A stretch of DNA of 25,058 nucleotides from Chromera velia (taxonomy: Eukaryota; Sar; Chromeraceae), in the NCBI GenBank assembly GCA_018398765.1, contig JAHBMJ010001800.1, positions 1 to 25,058 on the forward strand, in the 5' to 3' direction. Under the pieces are notes generated by a model. It ran no database searches. It was not told the DNA's origin and worked only from the letters and a program-made list of their open reading frames with translations. This document shows, one piece after another, positions 1 through 10,596 of this stretch (positions within the stretch are counted from its first letter, which is position 1; each line of letters opens with the position of its first letter). Position numbers and translations under genes: made by a program.

Positions 1-63
1 CCGCGGGAAAAGCCGCAGAACCCCCCCTCCCCCAGGAAAAAAGCCCGGGGATGTAGCCTGTCG

Positions 64-396
64 CTTTCCAGGGCCACTGACGCACGCATGCATGACGACG
101 CGGGTTCATGCACGCTTTTCTAGACCATTTGGGGCGGGATCTTTCCGGGGCCTTTTTTTGGTGAAAATCGGGTAATCGGGTCTGAAGTCTACCTGACGCA
201 CGCACATTTGGCGCACATTCAGCCTTTCGGGGCCGGGTTTTTGCTGAAAGACAGCGTACGTGCGTGCATGCATGCATGCACGTGGGCTAGGGTATTTCTG
301 TTTTCTAAGTGCCCCCCGCTTCGCTTTCCGGGGCCATGCACGTGGGCTGGGGTATTTTTGTTTTGTAAGTGCCCCCCGCTTCGCTTTCCGGGGCCA
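64..396 (+). promoter_or_regulatory. Cluster of CTTTCCGGGGCC-like motifs
   Basis: Five copies of one motif lie here: CTTTCCAGGGCCA at 64-76, CTTTCCGGGGCC at 141-152, a one-base-shorter CTTTCGGGGCC at 224-234, and CTTTCCGGGGCCA at 324-336 and 384-396. Several are followed or preceded by related words such as TGACGCACGCA and ATGCACGTGGGCT. The same motif occurs at 21162-21174 on + and 20741-20752 on -, upstream of the two other genes, and I did not find it in the roughly 20 kb between. A core-promoter or transcription-factor site is inference; a small dispersed repeat is the alternative. No TATA box was recognised near it. Confidence 0.35.
277..396 (+). repeat. 60-bp tandem duplication, two copies
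   Basis: Two adjacent 60-bp units, 277-336 and 337-396, differ at only three positions. Each begins TGCACGTGGGCT, passes through a TATTT-TGTTTT-TAAGTGCC stretch and ends CGCTTTCCGGGGCCA. The near identity points to a recent duplication that doubled the CTTTCCGGGGCC motif. Short open frames across it are accidental. Confidence 0.85.
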
Positions 397-1072
397 TTGC
401 GCGCGGCCGCGGCCCAGCCTCCATGCATCGCGTGCGTCAATTCAGAAATTTCAGATCACGTACGTACGTCATACGTACGTCACTGCGTGTGATCAGATGT
501 GATCAGTCTCTCCCTCGATCTCCCTCCCTCATGCATCCCTCGGATTCCCTCCCTCTCTCTCGAGATCTGGAAGCAGGAAAGTAGTAAAAGAAACCTGTCA
601 GCCAGCTAGTGCAGTGTTCACGTGTGTACGTACGTGAGTCAGTCGACAGTGGCTGTCAACATGTCAAAGGACCAACCACACGAAAGCCTCAGAAATCCTC
701 GAAAGCTTTCTCAGATAAGAAGAGGAACGGTGTGAAGTTGAATGAAGAACTTCGGACAAGACGACATTTTGCATCATATTTGGTGCCACTTCCATCAGTT
801 TGCCGCACCTTCGCAGATCAACTTGTTTTCTTAGAGGCCCACTAGCCTCACATAGTGATCGTCGCCAAATAATCCTTTCTTAATTAACGCGGAGCGTTCT
901 GCAGTTCAGGTTACCTTGAGGTTGCAGGCTTTGCATTACAACATACGTAACTCTGACTGATCGACATACGCAACCAGGGGTCGTGCCCACTCTCTTCCTT
1001 AACTGTTTTCAAAATAACTTCGGAACGAGAGAGATTCGTTGGAGGGAGGGCGGTGTGTCTGGGTGGCCACAG
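397..1072. other. Upstream region of the zinc-finger gene, start exon not found
   Basis: No exon can be supported by homology here. The + frame that encodes the zinc-finger exon is open from 957 but holds no ATG, so the start codon must lie in an upstream exon, in this stretch or to the left. An ATG at 661 in a good context (AACATGTCA) opens a 24-codon frame, and GTGAGT after TACGTAC near 632 looks like a donor. Neither joins the downstream exon convincingly. An open frame at 609-845 on + has no recognisable content. Confidence 0.4.
458..482. repeat. Self-complementary ACGT tetramer repeat
   Basis: Runs of the palindromic tetramer ACGT, in the form CGTACGTACGTCATACGTAC, occupy this stretch. 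A shorter run recurs at about 624-634. ATGCATGC runs at 266-280 and 9799-9812 are similar self-complementary repeats. No function can be assigned. Confidence 0.7.
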
Positions 1073-2903
1073 ACTCACCACGAAGAATTCCTTCCTGCAC
1101 GTAATTCAGCCTCGGTGTCCCTTCTCCTCCTCTCCCAACAAAGCAGAGCAGGAATGCGACTTCGGACCGCAGGGGGGGACTTGTGCCCTCCAGACGAGGA
1201 GAAGGTGCAGGTCTGTGCCCCCCCTTCCAGTCAGCCTTCATCTCAACGAGGCGGGGATCCGGGTCGCCAACGATGAGGCTAAACTTCTTTCTGCTCAGGG
1301 GGAGGAGGGGAAGAAAGTCTCGTTCATTTCCACTGTCCGCAGTGTTGGCTCTGTGCCTCACGCTGGACCGGGGTGCTGTACCGCAAGGAAATGCTACTGG
1401 TATTTCTCCAAAGTCGGATGCAAGAACGGATGGTCAGTCGCAATATCGCAAAGAAAAAGAAAGAGAGAGAGAGACTAGGGACGTGAATTCTTCATCGAGA
1501 GACTCGCTCGACTTATGTTCACATCCACTTCTTCGTCTTCTTCTTGTCCTCTCGCGTGGCTGCCGGCATGAGTCAGAAACAAGCCTCTCTTGTTGTTCTT
1601 TTCCTGTCTCATTGCTTTCTTGCATCTGCATGAGTTGGCGCGGGGTGGTCGGTCCCGCAGCATCAGACCTGCATTTTCATCGTGCCTGTTGTCGCGTTTA
1701 CGTGCTCTGTCTTCTATTTTGTCTTTTTGGTGTTTAGTTTGCACCACCACCCGACCTGAAAGGTGTGCTTGCATATATTTGCGCAGGCTATGCTCGTCCT
1801 GTCACTACTGCCCGCCCATGCCGATCTCGGAGGAGAAAAAGGCACAGCGAAACAGGGCCCGGAACCTCGCTCGCAAGGTGCAGAGGAAGCAGCGGCGCTT
1901 CTCCGCTCGCGGAAGTCAAGTAGCCGGAACAATCCTAGGTTCTGAGTCCGAGAGGGACCCTGAGGAGATCATGGGGACAGAGTATGGGTTCTACCCCATG
2001 CCCATGCACCCCCCTCTCTCGGCAGTAGTCTGCCAGGCTCCGGACACGGAAGGTCCACCGGGCCACATGCCTTTCTTCTCCCGTCACTCCTCGTCCTCCT
2101 CCTCCTACGCAAAAAACTGGAACAACAGATACGTGCACACACAGCAGCAGGATCAGGAGAACTTCCCCCCGACGGGACCCCCACAGGAGGGGGGGCTGTC
2201 CTCTCCCGTCCCCCCCCCTCCAGCAGGCTCCGTGCTCTGCACCCACTCCGAGTTTCCCCCCCTGCTGCGAGTGCAGCCCCCCGGGGGAACGGGAGGAGGG
2301 GCAGGAGGCAGACTCACGCAGAACGGACCGTTTATCTCCGCAGATCACCATCATCGTCACCCGCAGAGGGGGGACCGGAGATGGACGCAGCAGCAGGGTG
2401 CCTTCGGGTTGCACACACTGGCACGAACCCCCGAATTGCGCCAGCAGCACATCCAACGGGGCTTCACCCCCCAGACTTCCGTCCACCCCGACGCCCTAGG
2501 AGACCAGCAGCAGCAGCGCGCCTCGCATGCCCTTCCCCTTCCCGCAGCTGCTGGAGGGCAGATGGTGGACTCGGACTTGCATGCAGCAGCAGGCATCCGT
2601 TTGCACATGCAGGGGAGGCATGAACGAGGAGAACGAGGGAGGGGGATGCGTGGGGGGGCATGGGGAGATCGGCAGTTGGGACGGGATCGTCTTCTTCAGC
2701 CTTCTTCGTGTGGGGGTGCAGCTTCGGGTCGGCACGCTAGTAGCAGCAGCAGCAGCAGTGGAAGCACGACGAGCGGGGGGACGGAGACCAGCAGAGGAGG
2801 TGTGAATGATGAGAGAGAGAAGATGAGCCCGACTCTGAACTGCCACACCCAGGCTCCCGTCCCCTTTCCCGTGCCTGTGTTTGTGGGCCCTCGCGACGAA
2901 TGA
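1073..2903 (+). CDS. CCCH zinc-finger protein (alveolate-type), 5' incomplete
   Basis: Two exons are supported: about 1073-1432 and 1787-2903 (stop TGA 2901-2903), with intron 1433-1786 (donor GTCAGT, acceptor GCGCAG). Joining them restores a perfect C-x8-C-x5-C-x3-H finger, [20 protein letters not shown], preceded by [15 protein letters not shown] and followed by [12 protein letters not shown] and a basic segment ([17 protein letters not shown]). This GS-x-H-x-G-C...CCCH...RKK layout is, to my knowledge, frequent in dinoflagellate, apicomplexan and chromerid proteins. An upstream TKNSFLHV block also resembles that group. The C-terminal ~330 residues are low complexity, rich in Q, S, G, P and H, with a Ser run near the end. 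CCCH fingers usually bind RNA; the target here is unknown. No in-frame ATG exists in the first exon, and the acceptor CCACAG at 1067-1072 is only a candidate, so the N-terminus is missing. The visible part is about 490 aa. Confidence 0.75.
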
Positions 2904-2963
2904 ATGGATGGATGGATGGATGGATGGATGGATGAAGAAAGGCTGGATGGATGGATGGATGAA
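2904..2963 (+). repeat. (ATGG)n microsatellite after the zinc-finger stop codon
   Basis: ATGG repeats begin directly after the TGA stop at 2901-2903, are broken by GAAGAAAGGC, and resume to 2963. They would lie at the start of the 3' UTR. A slippage change upstream of the stop could in principle alter the protein's end, but the array itself is outside the frame. Confidence 0.9.
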
Positions 2964-3108
2964 TCAGTCGAGGGTTTCTTGAAGGTACGCGAAGGAGGAG
3001 AATGTCTGTCTGAATTCCAGTAGAAAGAGGAGAAGGAAGGGAAGAAATGAGGGCACCCAAAGAAAAGGCAGGCGGGAATCATGGAGTAAGAGAGTGAGGG
3101 AGGGAGTG

Positions 3109-3190
3109 GAGAATCTGTCTGTCTGTCTGGGTCGTTCGTTGGTTGGTTGGTTCGTGCTGCTTGATTGATTGATTGACTGATGGATTGTGG
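3109..3190 (+). repeat. Mixed tetranucleotide repeat (TCTG/TTGG/TTGA)
   Basis: Consecutive short arrays of CTGT, TTCG/TTGG and TTGA follow one another, ending in GATTGATTGATTGACTGATG. This is the typical mosaic of decaying tetranucleotide repeats in this intergenic region. Confidence 0.7.
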
Positions 3191-4090
3191 TCGGTCGATT
3201 GATCGACTGTTCGATCGACACGACGCGACATGACGGGACAGGACAGAGGAGTAGAGGGAAACGCACAGACACACACAGAGAGAGAAAGAGAGAGGCACTG
3301 CAAGCAAACAAGCAAGGGAGCACTATGCCCAAGGATTCATTTGACAAGAGAGAGAGGTTTGTGTGCGATCCTCCTCATGGTCTCGCGACTGCCTGCCTTT
3401 TTTCCCCATCTGTCTGTCTGCCCTGCCTGCTTGCACCTATCCATCCATCCATCCATCAATTTCTCATTTCGACAATCAGCCAGCTGGATGGAAGAGAAAA
3501 GAGGAGTATGAGGAGTGACCATGCAAGAAAGAAAGGAAGAAAAGTGGATTCAGGCGAGAGAAGAGAGAAAAGCGCCTATTCAGGGCAGCAGCCGGAAGTC
3601 AAACAAACGATGGAGTGAAAGAAAGGAGGATCGAAAAAAGAGACACGCACATAGGGGTCGCTTAAATAAATAATCCACGACTGACTCTCTGAGATAATCT
3701 CATTCGAGTCGTCCCATTCCTCCCTCCCGCTTGCGCGTTCATGCATCCTGTTGGGAGGTCGTGCTGTTACGGGTGCATTGGCATGCCCTGCCATCAGCAA
3801 AATTCGTTCTTTGCTCTTTCCTTCCTTAATTGTCTGTCTGTCCGCTTTCCATTCTCTCATTTATTGATTCATGCATGTTCATCTTCATTGTTCGATTCTA
3901 TTCTGTTCCCTTTGTCCATCCATTGATCCATTTATTCGTTAGTAATCAATTCCTCCTTTAATTCTTAACGGAGCTGGAAGGAAACAGGAGATGATGCAGA
4001 CGCAACAGTCTCCTGAGATGTTCACTCAGGCCGCGAGGATTCGTTCGTTCGGTCTTTCCTCGTCGTCCAGATTTGAGTCTCTTCTTCCAT

Positions 4091-4098
4091 GCGCGTGC

Positions 4099-4136
<38 letters not shown>

Positions 4137-4137
4137 G

Positions 4138-4170
<33 letters not shown>
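4091..4170 (+). repeat. (GT)n microsatellite with GC interruptions
   Basis: About 80 bp of alternating GT interrupted by a few GCGT units. Alternating purine-pyrimidine tracts of this kind can adopt Z-DNA, but there is no sign of a role here. Confidence 0.9.
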
Positions 4171-4758
4171 CTGTTGTACATGTCTGCATGCAAAATTTTA
4201 ATATCTGTTCCCATGCATGTTCGTAGGAGGGGATGGGACAAAAAACGTAATCGCGAAAGAAGGAGGTGGAATGCCCGCCAGAGAAGAGAAGAGAAGAGAG
4301 GGAGGCCAGTGGTGCAGTTCATGGGAGGGAGGGAGGGTCCCATCGACACATGACACGCTGGTGTCCATGTGACTCAACTGAGAGAGACATCGACGTTGAG
4401 AGAGAAGGGGGAGTGGGATGGTTGAAAAGACCTGATTGATCGTCCCGCTCAATTTAAATAAATAAAAGAGGTAGAGAATTCAAATTAATGGGAGGCAGGG
4501 AGGGAGAGAGAGAACTGGCCTTCCTTTCTTTTTTTTTCTGTCCGTGGTGTGGATCAAAAGGCTGTCCTCACACACAACGGCACGCATAGGGAGAAGGGAG
4601 AAGCGGGGGAGGGGGGGGAGCAAGTGAGAGTGTGAGTGGAGTGAGCTCCCTTCTCGCCTCCTGTTGACCGACCCTCTAGTTTTTTTTAATCCTTCCTCTC
4701 CCTGACAGACAAGCAGAACGACAGAGAGACAGAAAGACAGAGAGGCAAGGAATCCGTA

Positions 4759-4830
4759 GAAAGAAAGAAAGAAAGAAAGAAAGAAAAAAAGAAAGAAAGA
4801 AAGAAAGAAAGAAAGAAAAGAAAGAAGAAG
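4759..4830 (+). repeat. (GAAA)n microsatellite
   Basis: About 70 bp of GAAA/AAAG repeats, purine-only on the + strand, with two small interruptions. The minus-strand reading produces a Ser/Phe run that is not a gene. Confidence 0.9.
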
Positions 4831-4852
4831 CTCGGGATTTGAAGTGTCCTTT

Positions 4853-4889
4853 GGCAGGCAGGCAGGCAGGCAGGCAGATAGGCAGGCAG
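4853..4889 (+). repeat. (GGCA)n microsatellite
   Basis: Nine or so GGCA units with one GATA interruption. The same unit recurs inside proteasome intron 4 (18090-18123). Confidence 0.85.
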
Positions 4890-6232
4890 AAGGGACATGC
4901 GCATACCCACACAAACAAACAACGTCCTTGAATGATCTGATGAATGAATAATTCGATGGAGCGAGCGAGAGAGAAAGAGAGAGAGGACGGGAGGGTGGGA
5001 GGGGAACTGATTGAATTCATGCCCTGTTGACTGCACTTGACGGGAGGCGAGTCGTGATGGCCCAAAGCAATCCTCTGTGCGTGTGCGTGTGCGTGTGCGT
5101 GCGCGTGCCCTTCCTTTGTTCGCGTCCCTCCCGAATAACTCAATCAGATAAAAGAAGGAAGACACAGAGAAAGACAGTGTGTATGTACCCTCTTAATCCA
5201 AAATCTGTGCTTCATTTCGTTCGAGCAACTGTCTGGTCGACGTTTTAATTGATTGATTGACTGACTAATGCATGCGTGAAAGTCGCGGCACGAACCAAGA
5301 AGGAAGAAAGATTCTTCAAAGGCATCGCCTTTTTTTTGCCCGTTTCCGTAATCTCACTCGGTGGTAGAGTGAGAGGAAGGTGGGAGATTTAAACGCCGTG
5401 GAGCGCTGAGTGAAATCGAAAGAAAATATTCCTTGCTGCACGGGAACCCTCTCCAGATTCATCGGAAAAGAAGCGAGTGGGCGGGTGATGTAGGGCTGTC
5501 TTCGTTCCACCACTACGTCTGGAGCTTCGGTCGGATCGAAGAGGGAGTGGAACCGTGCGGATGGATTCTTTGATTCATTCAGTCAGGCGTGTGGAAAGAA
5601 GGAGGAAGGGAGGGAGCCGGGGGATACAGGAATGTCTAAATGAAATAGCGTGTTTTTTCTTTGTTCTTTTGCTTGCTCGAGGGAAATGCAAGCATGTGAA
5701 GGAAAAAGTAACTGCATGATGCCTCGTCTGAGGTTCTAATTTTTTATTTTTTACCCCATGATGGGACAGCAAAAAGAGCGAACTTGAATAATAAAATTGC
5801 ATGGCAAGAGTTCACGTGAGTACACCGATGCACCGACCAATAAGCAACCAAGATTTCCTCCATACACTTGCCCCCCCGCCCTCCTTCCCTCCCGTGGGTT
5901 CATGTCTTGGGATCGATGTAACGGTCAGAGAAGCAAAATATGAATCACGTCGTGTGTGCGTTGGGCACTTACATGAAATGCCGTCATTACGTTGCGTTGC
6001 CGTGTTCAGGTAGGTCACTACTTCATCTTTGTGTGTTCTTTCCTTCCTTTTGCACTGCATGTGCGTATCGATCTGTGCTCATGCGGAATGTTTGTATGGA
6101 CAGACAGATCGGCAGGCAGACAGCAGACAGCAGGGAGACAATCAATGACCTTTCTTGTCCTGATGATCGAATTGAAACGACGAAGAAAGACACAAAACTG
6201 TTTCCCCTCTTCTGCCATGCATCGACGGAGCT

Positions 6233-6260
6233 CTTCTTCTTCTTCTTCTTCTTCTTCTTC
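6233..6260 (+). repeat. (CTT)n microsatellite
   Basis: Nine consecutive CTT/TTC triplets, within a wider pyrimidine-rich stretch (about 6200-6600) that reads as Ser/Phe/Leu runs in all + frames. Confidence 0.9.
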
Positions 6261-6353
6261 TGCTTCCTTGTTCTGCTGTTGCTGCTGTTGTGCATCATTT
6301 ATCATCTATCTACATTGATTCTTCAACCCGTTCGTACTGTTTGTGTTGCGTGG

Positions 6354-6378
6354 CCCTCCCTCCCTCCCTCCCTCCCTC
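6354..6378 (+). repeat. (CCCT)n microsatellite
   Basis: Six perfect CCCT units in pyrimidine-rich intergenic DNA. Confidence 0.85.
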
Positions 6379-9300
6379 TGAGTGCTTTCTTTCTTCTTTC
6401 GTGCATGGGTGCAAAGGTGTTGTGTTGTGTTTTTTCCCTTCTCTCCTTTCTCTCATTTCTCTTTCCCTCATTCATGTTGTCGTTGTCGTTGCCTTCTTCG
6501 CTCCTTTGTTGTGTTTTTTTGTCTTTTTCCTTCTTGCGTGTTTTCTTTCTCTTTCTGTTTTTACTTTTTGGTCGCCCATTAATTCCTTTTTGAAAAGAAA
6601 AACAAAGGCCCCTCTCTTCTCTTCTTCTCGTCGAAGAGAAAAGAAAAGAGAAGTAAGGAAAGTCAATTTGTCTGGGGGCCGATGGAGCCGCCTTGTCTGT
6701 CGTCTGACTTTCGCTGTCTCTCTGTCAGGTGTGATGCAGCCTTCTGTTTCCCTCGCTGTCTCTCTTTCTGTCGGTCTGTCTGCTTGTCTCCGTGGCGCGT
6801 CACAAACGGAATCATGCAGTTCGTTTCGTCTCTTCTTTTCTTCCTTTTTAACCTTCCTTCCTCCTCTCTGCTTCAGTGCCGAAACGGTCAGACAGGGAGT
6901 GAGAAGGGAAATCTCAGGAGAAAGAAGGCGCCAGAAGAAGACTAGAAGGGAAGAGAGCTAGGCTTCTGTGTTTCTCCGTCTGTTTCTGGTTGATGTCGCG
7001 TAAGCTTTTTGCTTGCGCAGTCCTGGTCTGATTCATTCTGCTCTGCCCCTGTCGTCATGTTCGAACGAGTGCAGCGCTTGCAATGCCGAAAGGAAGGATG
7101 AAAAGAGGAGATTTATCGGATAGCAGAACGAACAGAAGCATCCATCCATCCGTCAGTTGAGGTGAAGGAAGCAGAATGCAGAAAGAAATTGGGGGTGGGG
7201 GGGGAAGCAGTTGATCGGGGACACGTGTGACGTCTTCATAGAAGAGGAAATGGAGCAATGTGTTCGTGTGTTTCGGCTGCCCCATATCCTCCCTCCCCGT
7301 GCTGGCTCCACCCTTTTTCTTCTTCTTCAACATACCGCTGAAGCCCCATGCGATGATGTGGCTCGATCGTTGTCCGAACGTTCCTTCCGTTTCCTTCCAC
7401 AAGTCGCTCCTTCAAGAAGGCGGCGGCTTTTTGTCCAGCTAGCAGTCAGAGCTGCATCAGATGACACGAGAGAGAGAGCGAGAGAAGTAAACTCTGTTTG
7501 GGTCAGTTGGGCAGCATCTCGTCGCCCCCTGCCTTCTCCACAGGATAGACGTCTTGTAGGGATTGACTCCATCTGATATGAAGAACGGAAGAAAGAAAGC
7601 AGTCACTCATTCGCTCACTGGATGGCCACATAGACAAACCTTCAAACAGACATACAGTAGATGAACGAACAGCAGGGAGGCAGTGCATGGGGGGCTGCGT
7701 GAGGAGGGGAGTAGCGACTGCTTTTCTCCCTCCTTTCCGTTCAGACTGCCTGCCTGCGCGTGCACAGTCTGTCTTGCCTACCCGCCCCTATGCTCCAGAC
7801 AGATCGATGCATCCCTGGGCAGAAAGAAAGAAAGTCGGACGGACAAACGGACAAACGGACTCCTTTCTGATCGATCGATCGAGTTGTCCGAGGGAGGAAG
7901 GAAGGAATGGATGGATGGAGGAAGGGGCCCGAGCTTCCTTCCAGCTGACAGACCGGCAGGCAGACAGATGACTGCCGTTGCAGGGTAACGAGGGAGAAAA
8001 GAGAGAGAGAAGTATTCATATTGCCCTCTCAACACAACAAATGAACAGGAGAGCATACTGTGACCAGAAGGGCATGCATAAGGGAAAGATGAAAGAGCCA
8101 TCTGCGACAAAGGAAGGAAGGAATGAAGGAACAAAGGAAGCCCGGCTCTTTCCCTCTCCTCTCCCTTGTGTGCGTCTCTCCTCCTGTCTGTGTGTGTATG
8201 GATGGTCCTGCGTTGCTTGCGCATGGAACACACGACATCGTCCCCCGGTAGGAAGGAACAGCAAGCAGCATTCAGTTGTCTGATCGAGGCCAACAAAAAG
8301 ACGACGAAGTGTAAAGTCTTCGTTTGGGTCTCCAAGATAGACTAGTTCGCTGACTTTTTGTGTTGCTTGCTTAACTGGAATGAACGTTCTTTCTTTCAGT
8401 TGAAGCTCTCATTTCTTTTCTTATCATTTCTTTGTTTCCCCCCTCTCTTCTCACCATCCTGTTCTTCGTTCGTTTACATGATTTTCTTCACATCATCGAT
8501 GCCTCACACTCTTTTCGCTTTTTCCTTCTTTCTTTTTGCATCTCAACGCTCGTCATGTCCTCTCTTTTCCTTCCCTTTCTCCCCCCCCCTCACGGGGTTT
8601 TTGTGTCCCGTTTCGCTCAACCTTAAGAAGGTCCCCTGTTCCCCCTGTTAGCCTGCGTACTTTCTTTCGTTTCTGTCGTCAGGTGGCTGAAGACGCCAGG
8701 GAGCTTGCCTCAGGCAGTCAGTCAATCAACACTGCATGCAGTTTTTTTGTCTGTCGGTCTCTCTAGCTGCCTAGCTGGTTGTATTGCTGCTTGCTTGGGT
8801 GAAGGAAGTTATTCAGTCGTCAACCACCCTCGCTTGCTCTTAGCCCTGTCCGTCCGTCGTCTCCCCAAAGAAAGAAGGAAACTGAGCCCCTTGCACCCTT
8901 AATTGTCCTTTGAAGACCTTACCATCCAATCTATCACAGACAGATCGTATTCAATTCGTCTTACTGCACGAAGAGACCTTCCATTGGTTGGGCAGTCAGT
9001 GAGTGAATCAATGAAGTGAAGCAACCAAGGGGGGGGGGGGCATCTTGGGGTTCAATAGCAGACGAAGAGGAAGCAAGGGGGTAGTTGATTAGCAACAGTA
9101 CATAATGGAAGGAAGGGCGGGGGTCGGCAGAACAGCAGATGAAAAGGAAAGGGACAGACTCGTTGGAGGCAGTAAATCACTTTGACATGAAGAAGATGGG
9201 GGTATGCATGAAAGTCAGAATGAACGGATGCAAACGCATTCCCCCATTCATTCCACCCCCCCTTTCATCAAATTGGTCTTTCTTCCTTGTCAGTCAGTCA

Positions 9301-9591
9301 GTCAGCCTCGAAGATTCTCTCTGGAGAAAGAAGAGGGAGGTGACACCCGACAGTGAAAAGACTCAACAACAAAAGGAACAGAGAAAGAAAGAGATCATGC
9401 TCGATGCTTCGCCCCATCCATCCATTTATTAATATCCATCCAGACGACAGGGGGGGGGATTTTGCCATCACGCCCCTCCCTGTAGGCTTCTCCAATTGTC
9501 ATGCAATCAGAAGATCAAAGAAGTTGGTCACTGGGGTACGGGTCTCTTGCTTGAGCTCCGTCGATCGGACCATCTTTTTGTGTTTGTCTCT

Positions 9592-9652
9592 TTGTCTGTC
9601 TGTCTGTCTGTCTGTCTGTGCGTTGAAGGTGTATCGCGCCCAGAAAAAGCAC

Positions 9653-9683
<31 letters not shown>
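9592..9683 (+). repeat. (TCTG)n and (GA)n microsatellites
   Basis: Seven TCTG units at about 9592-9619 are followed after 35 bp by a GA/GAAA tract at about 9653-9683. The intervening bases show no recognisable coding content. Confidence 0.85.
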
Positions 9684-9990
9684 CTCGAAGAGTCCCGTGG
9701 CTGAAAGGCCGATCGATCGATCGGGATTGGACGCAGGCAGGCAGGCATTCCGGAACGTTGGCCTACGGGCCGGCCGGAAGTTTTTTTGTGGCGTGCGTCA
9801 ATGCATGCATGCAGATGATTCAGGCCGTTGGAGTCCATCCCTGCATGCATGAGTTGAGGAAGTCAAAAGGTGGTAGAGCGAATCAATTAATGTTGCGTTG
9901 TGTGTGTCTTCGCGTGGGTTCTCCTCAAATTTGTTTGTTCGTACGTCCGTTCTTTCGTACGCTCTTTCCTTTTGCTCCGGCAGAAGGACG

Positions 9991-10534
9991 TCAGTTCATG
10001 CATGTGTGAGTCTGCATGAGAATTCATGTGCAGCAGTTAAGCTGGTAGGTAGGCGGGTTACACCGCCGGGGGGACAACCAAAGAGACTCCGGAGCTTGGA
10101 TCGAAATTAAGATGAGCCGCTGGTTGAGACTCTGTAAAAAGAGTCGAAGGAGAACGTTCGGTTGTCTGACACCTTACGGCGTCATGAGGAGAACCAGAAA
10201 CCCGAGAACGATGTGTCTGCTGACACAAGAGTTTCCCTTCATCGAACAGATTCATCAGCTTTAGGCATGGAACAAAAGGTGGGCTGTAGGAAAGAGACTG
10301 ACTTCGAAAACTCGACGAAAAGCTTAGACCTCGGTCACTCGTTCGGCCTACAATTTCGCCCCTTTGGCTCAGCCCGAGACGTTTCAGATTTAAGTCTTCA
10401 AACTAGTCTTCAAAAGAAAATATCCAAGAAAATTCATTAATTTACGTGCTCAAAGAATTAAGACATTCGAGTTGCATCTGATTTAAAACACACATATGAA
10501 CAATATATATGTGATAATGATCATGATATATACT
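9991..10534. other. Unassigned complex sequence with a 92-codon open frame
   Basis: Unlike its left neighbour this stretch is not built of simple repeats. A + frame at 10162-10440 (first codon TTG; first ATG at 10267) is open for 92 codons with mixed composition (for example LDLGHSFGLQFRPFGSARDV) and ends TTCATTAA. I do not recognise it, and there is no convincing splice partner or ATG start. It could be an exon fragment, a transposon relic or chance. The sequence then passes into AT-rich DNA at about 10440. Confidence 0.3.
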
Positions 10535-10535
10535 C

Positions 10536-10587
<52 letters not shown>

Positions 10588-10596
10588 CATATATGC
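10535..10596 (+). repeat. (TA)n-(TG)n-(TA)n compound microsatellite
   Basis: A TA tract, then about 12 GT units, then a second TA tract. It marks the left edge of the AT-rich, transposon-bearing island. The outer TA blocks can pair with each other. Confidence 0.9.

Larger units (their letters stand above)
2904..9990. other. 7-kb microsatellite-dense intergenic region, no gene recognised
   Basis: This stretch is dominated by degenerate di-, tri- and tetranucleotide repeats on both strands (TGAT, TCTG, ATCC, GAAA, GGCA, CTT, CCCT, GA, GT families). Long open frames here translate to Ser/Leu/Phe, Lys/Glu/Arg or Cys/Val runs that mirror the repeats and show no family signature. Less repetitive islands lie at about 5150-5560, 5800-6010 and 7200-7580, but none matches a protein I know. 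An undetected small-exon gene cannot be excluded because introns elsewhere in this window look just like this DNA. The zinc-finger mRNA must end somewhere near the left edge; the first AATAAA on + is at about 3665. Confidence 0.6.

Noticed and set aside
1935-2486. Minus-strand 183-codon frame antisense to the zinc-finger gene
   Set aside because: It is a shadow of the GC-rich, Q/S/P-rich coding exon; the plus frame joins in phase to a perfect CCCH finger.
2096-2520. Short CAG/TCC triplet runs within the zinc-finger exon as possible disease-like repeat expansions
   Set aside because: They are short, interrupted and in frame, encoding ordinary Gln and Ser runs.
4480-5165. Long minus-strand frames of 140-160 codons
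   Set aside because: They are Ser/Phe/Leu and Cys/Leu/Pro runs generated by GAAA and GGCA microsatellites, with no family signature.
5940-6015. Possible short first exon ending at a GTAGGT donor
   Set aside because: ATG at 5940 opens 23 codons up to TTCAG|GTAGGT, but there is no homology and no matching downstream exon.
5940-6961. Plus-strand frames of more than 200 codons that look like membrane proteins
   Set aside because: The hydrophobic Leu/Phe/Ser runs come from pyrimidine-rich repeats (CTT, CCCT, TTTC); several frames overlap and all look hydrophobic, as expected of low-complexity DNA.
7211-7576. Plus-strand 121-codon frame
   Set aside because: Composition is reasonable, but the overlapping minus frame is equally open, there is no recognisable motif, and the first codon is not clearly a start.
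7801-8150. Regularly spaced short repeats resembling a CRISPR array
   Set aside because: The repeats are degenerate tetranucleotides (GGAC, GATC, GGAA) with no unit-plus-spacer structure, and the genome is eukaryotic.
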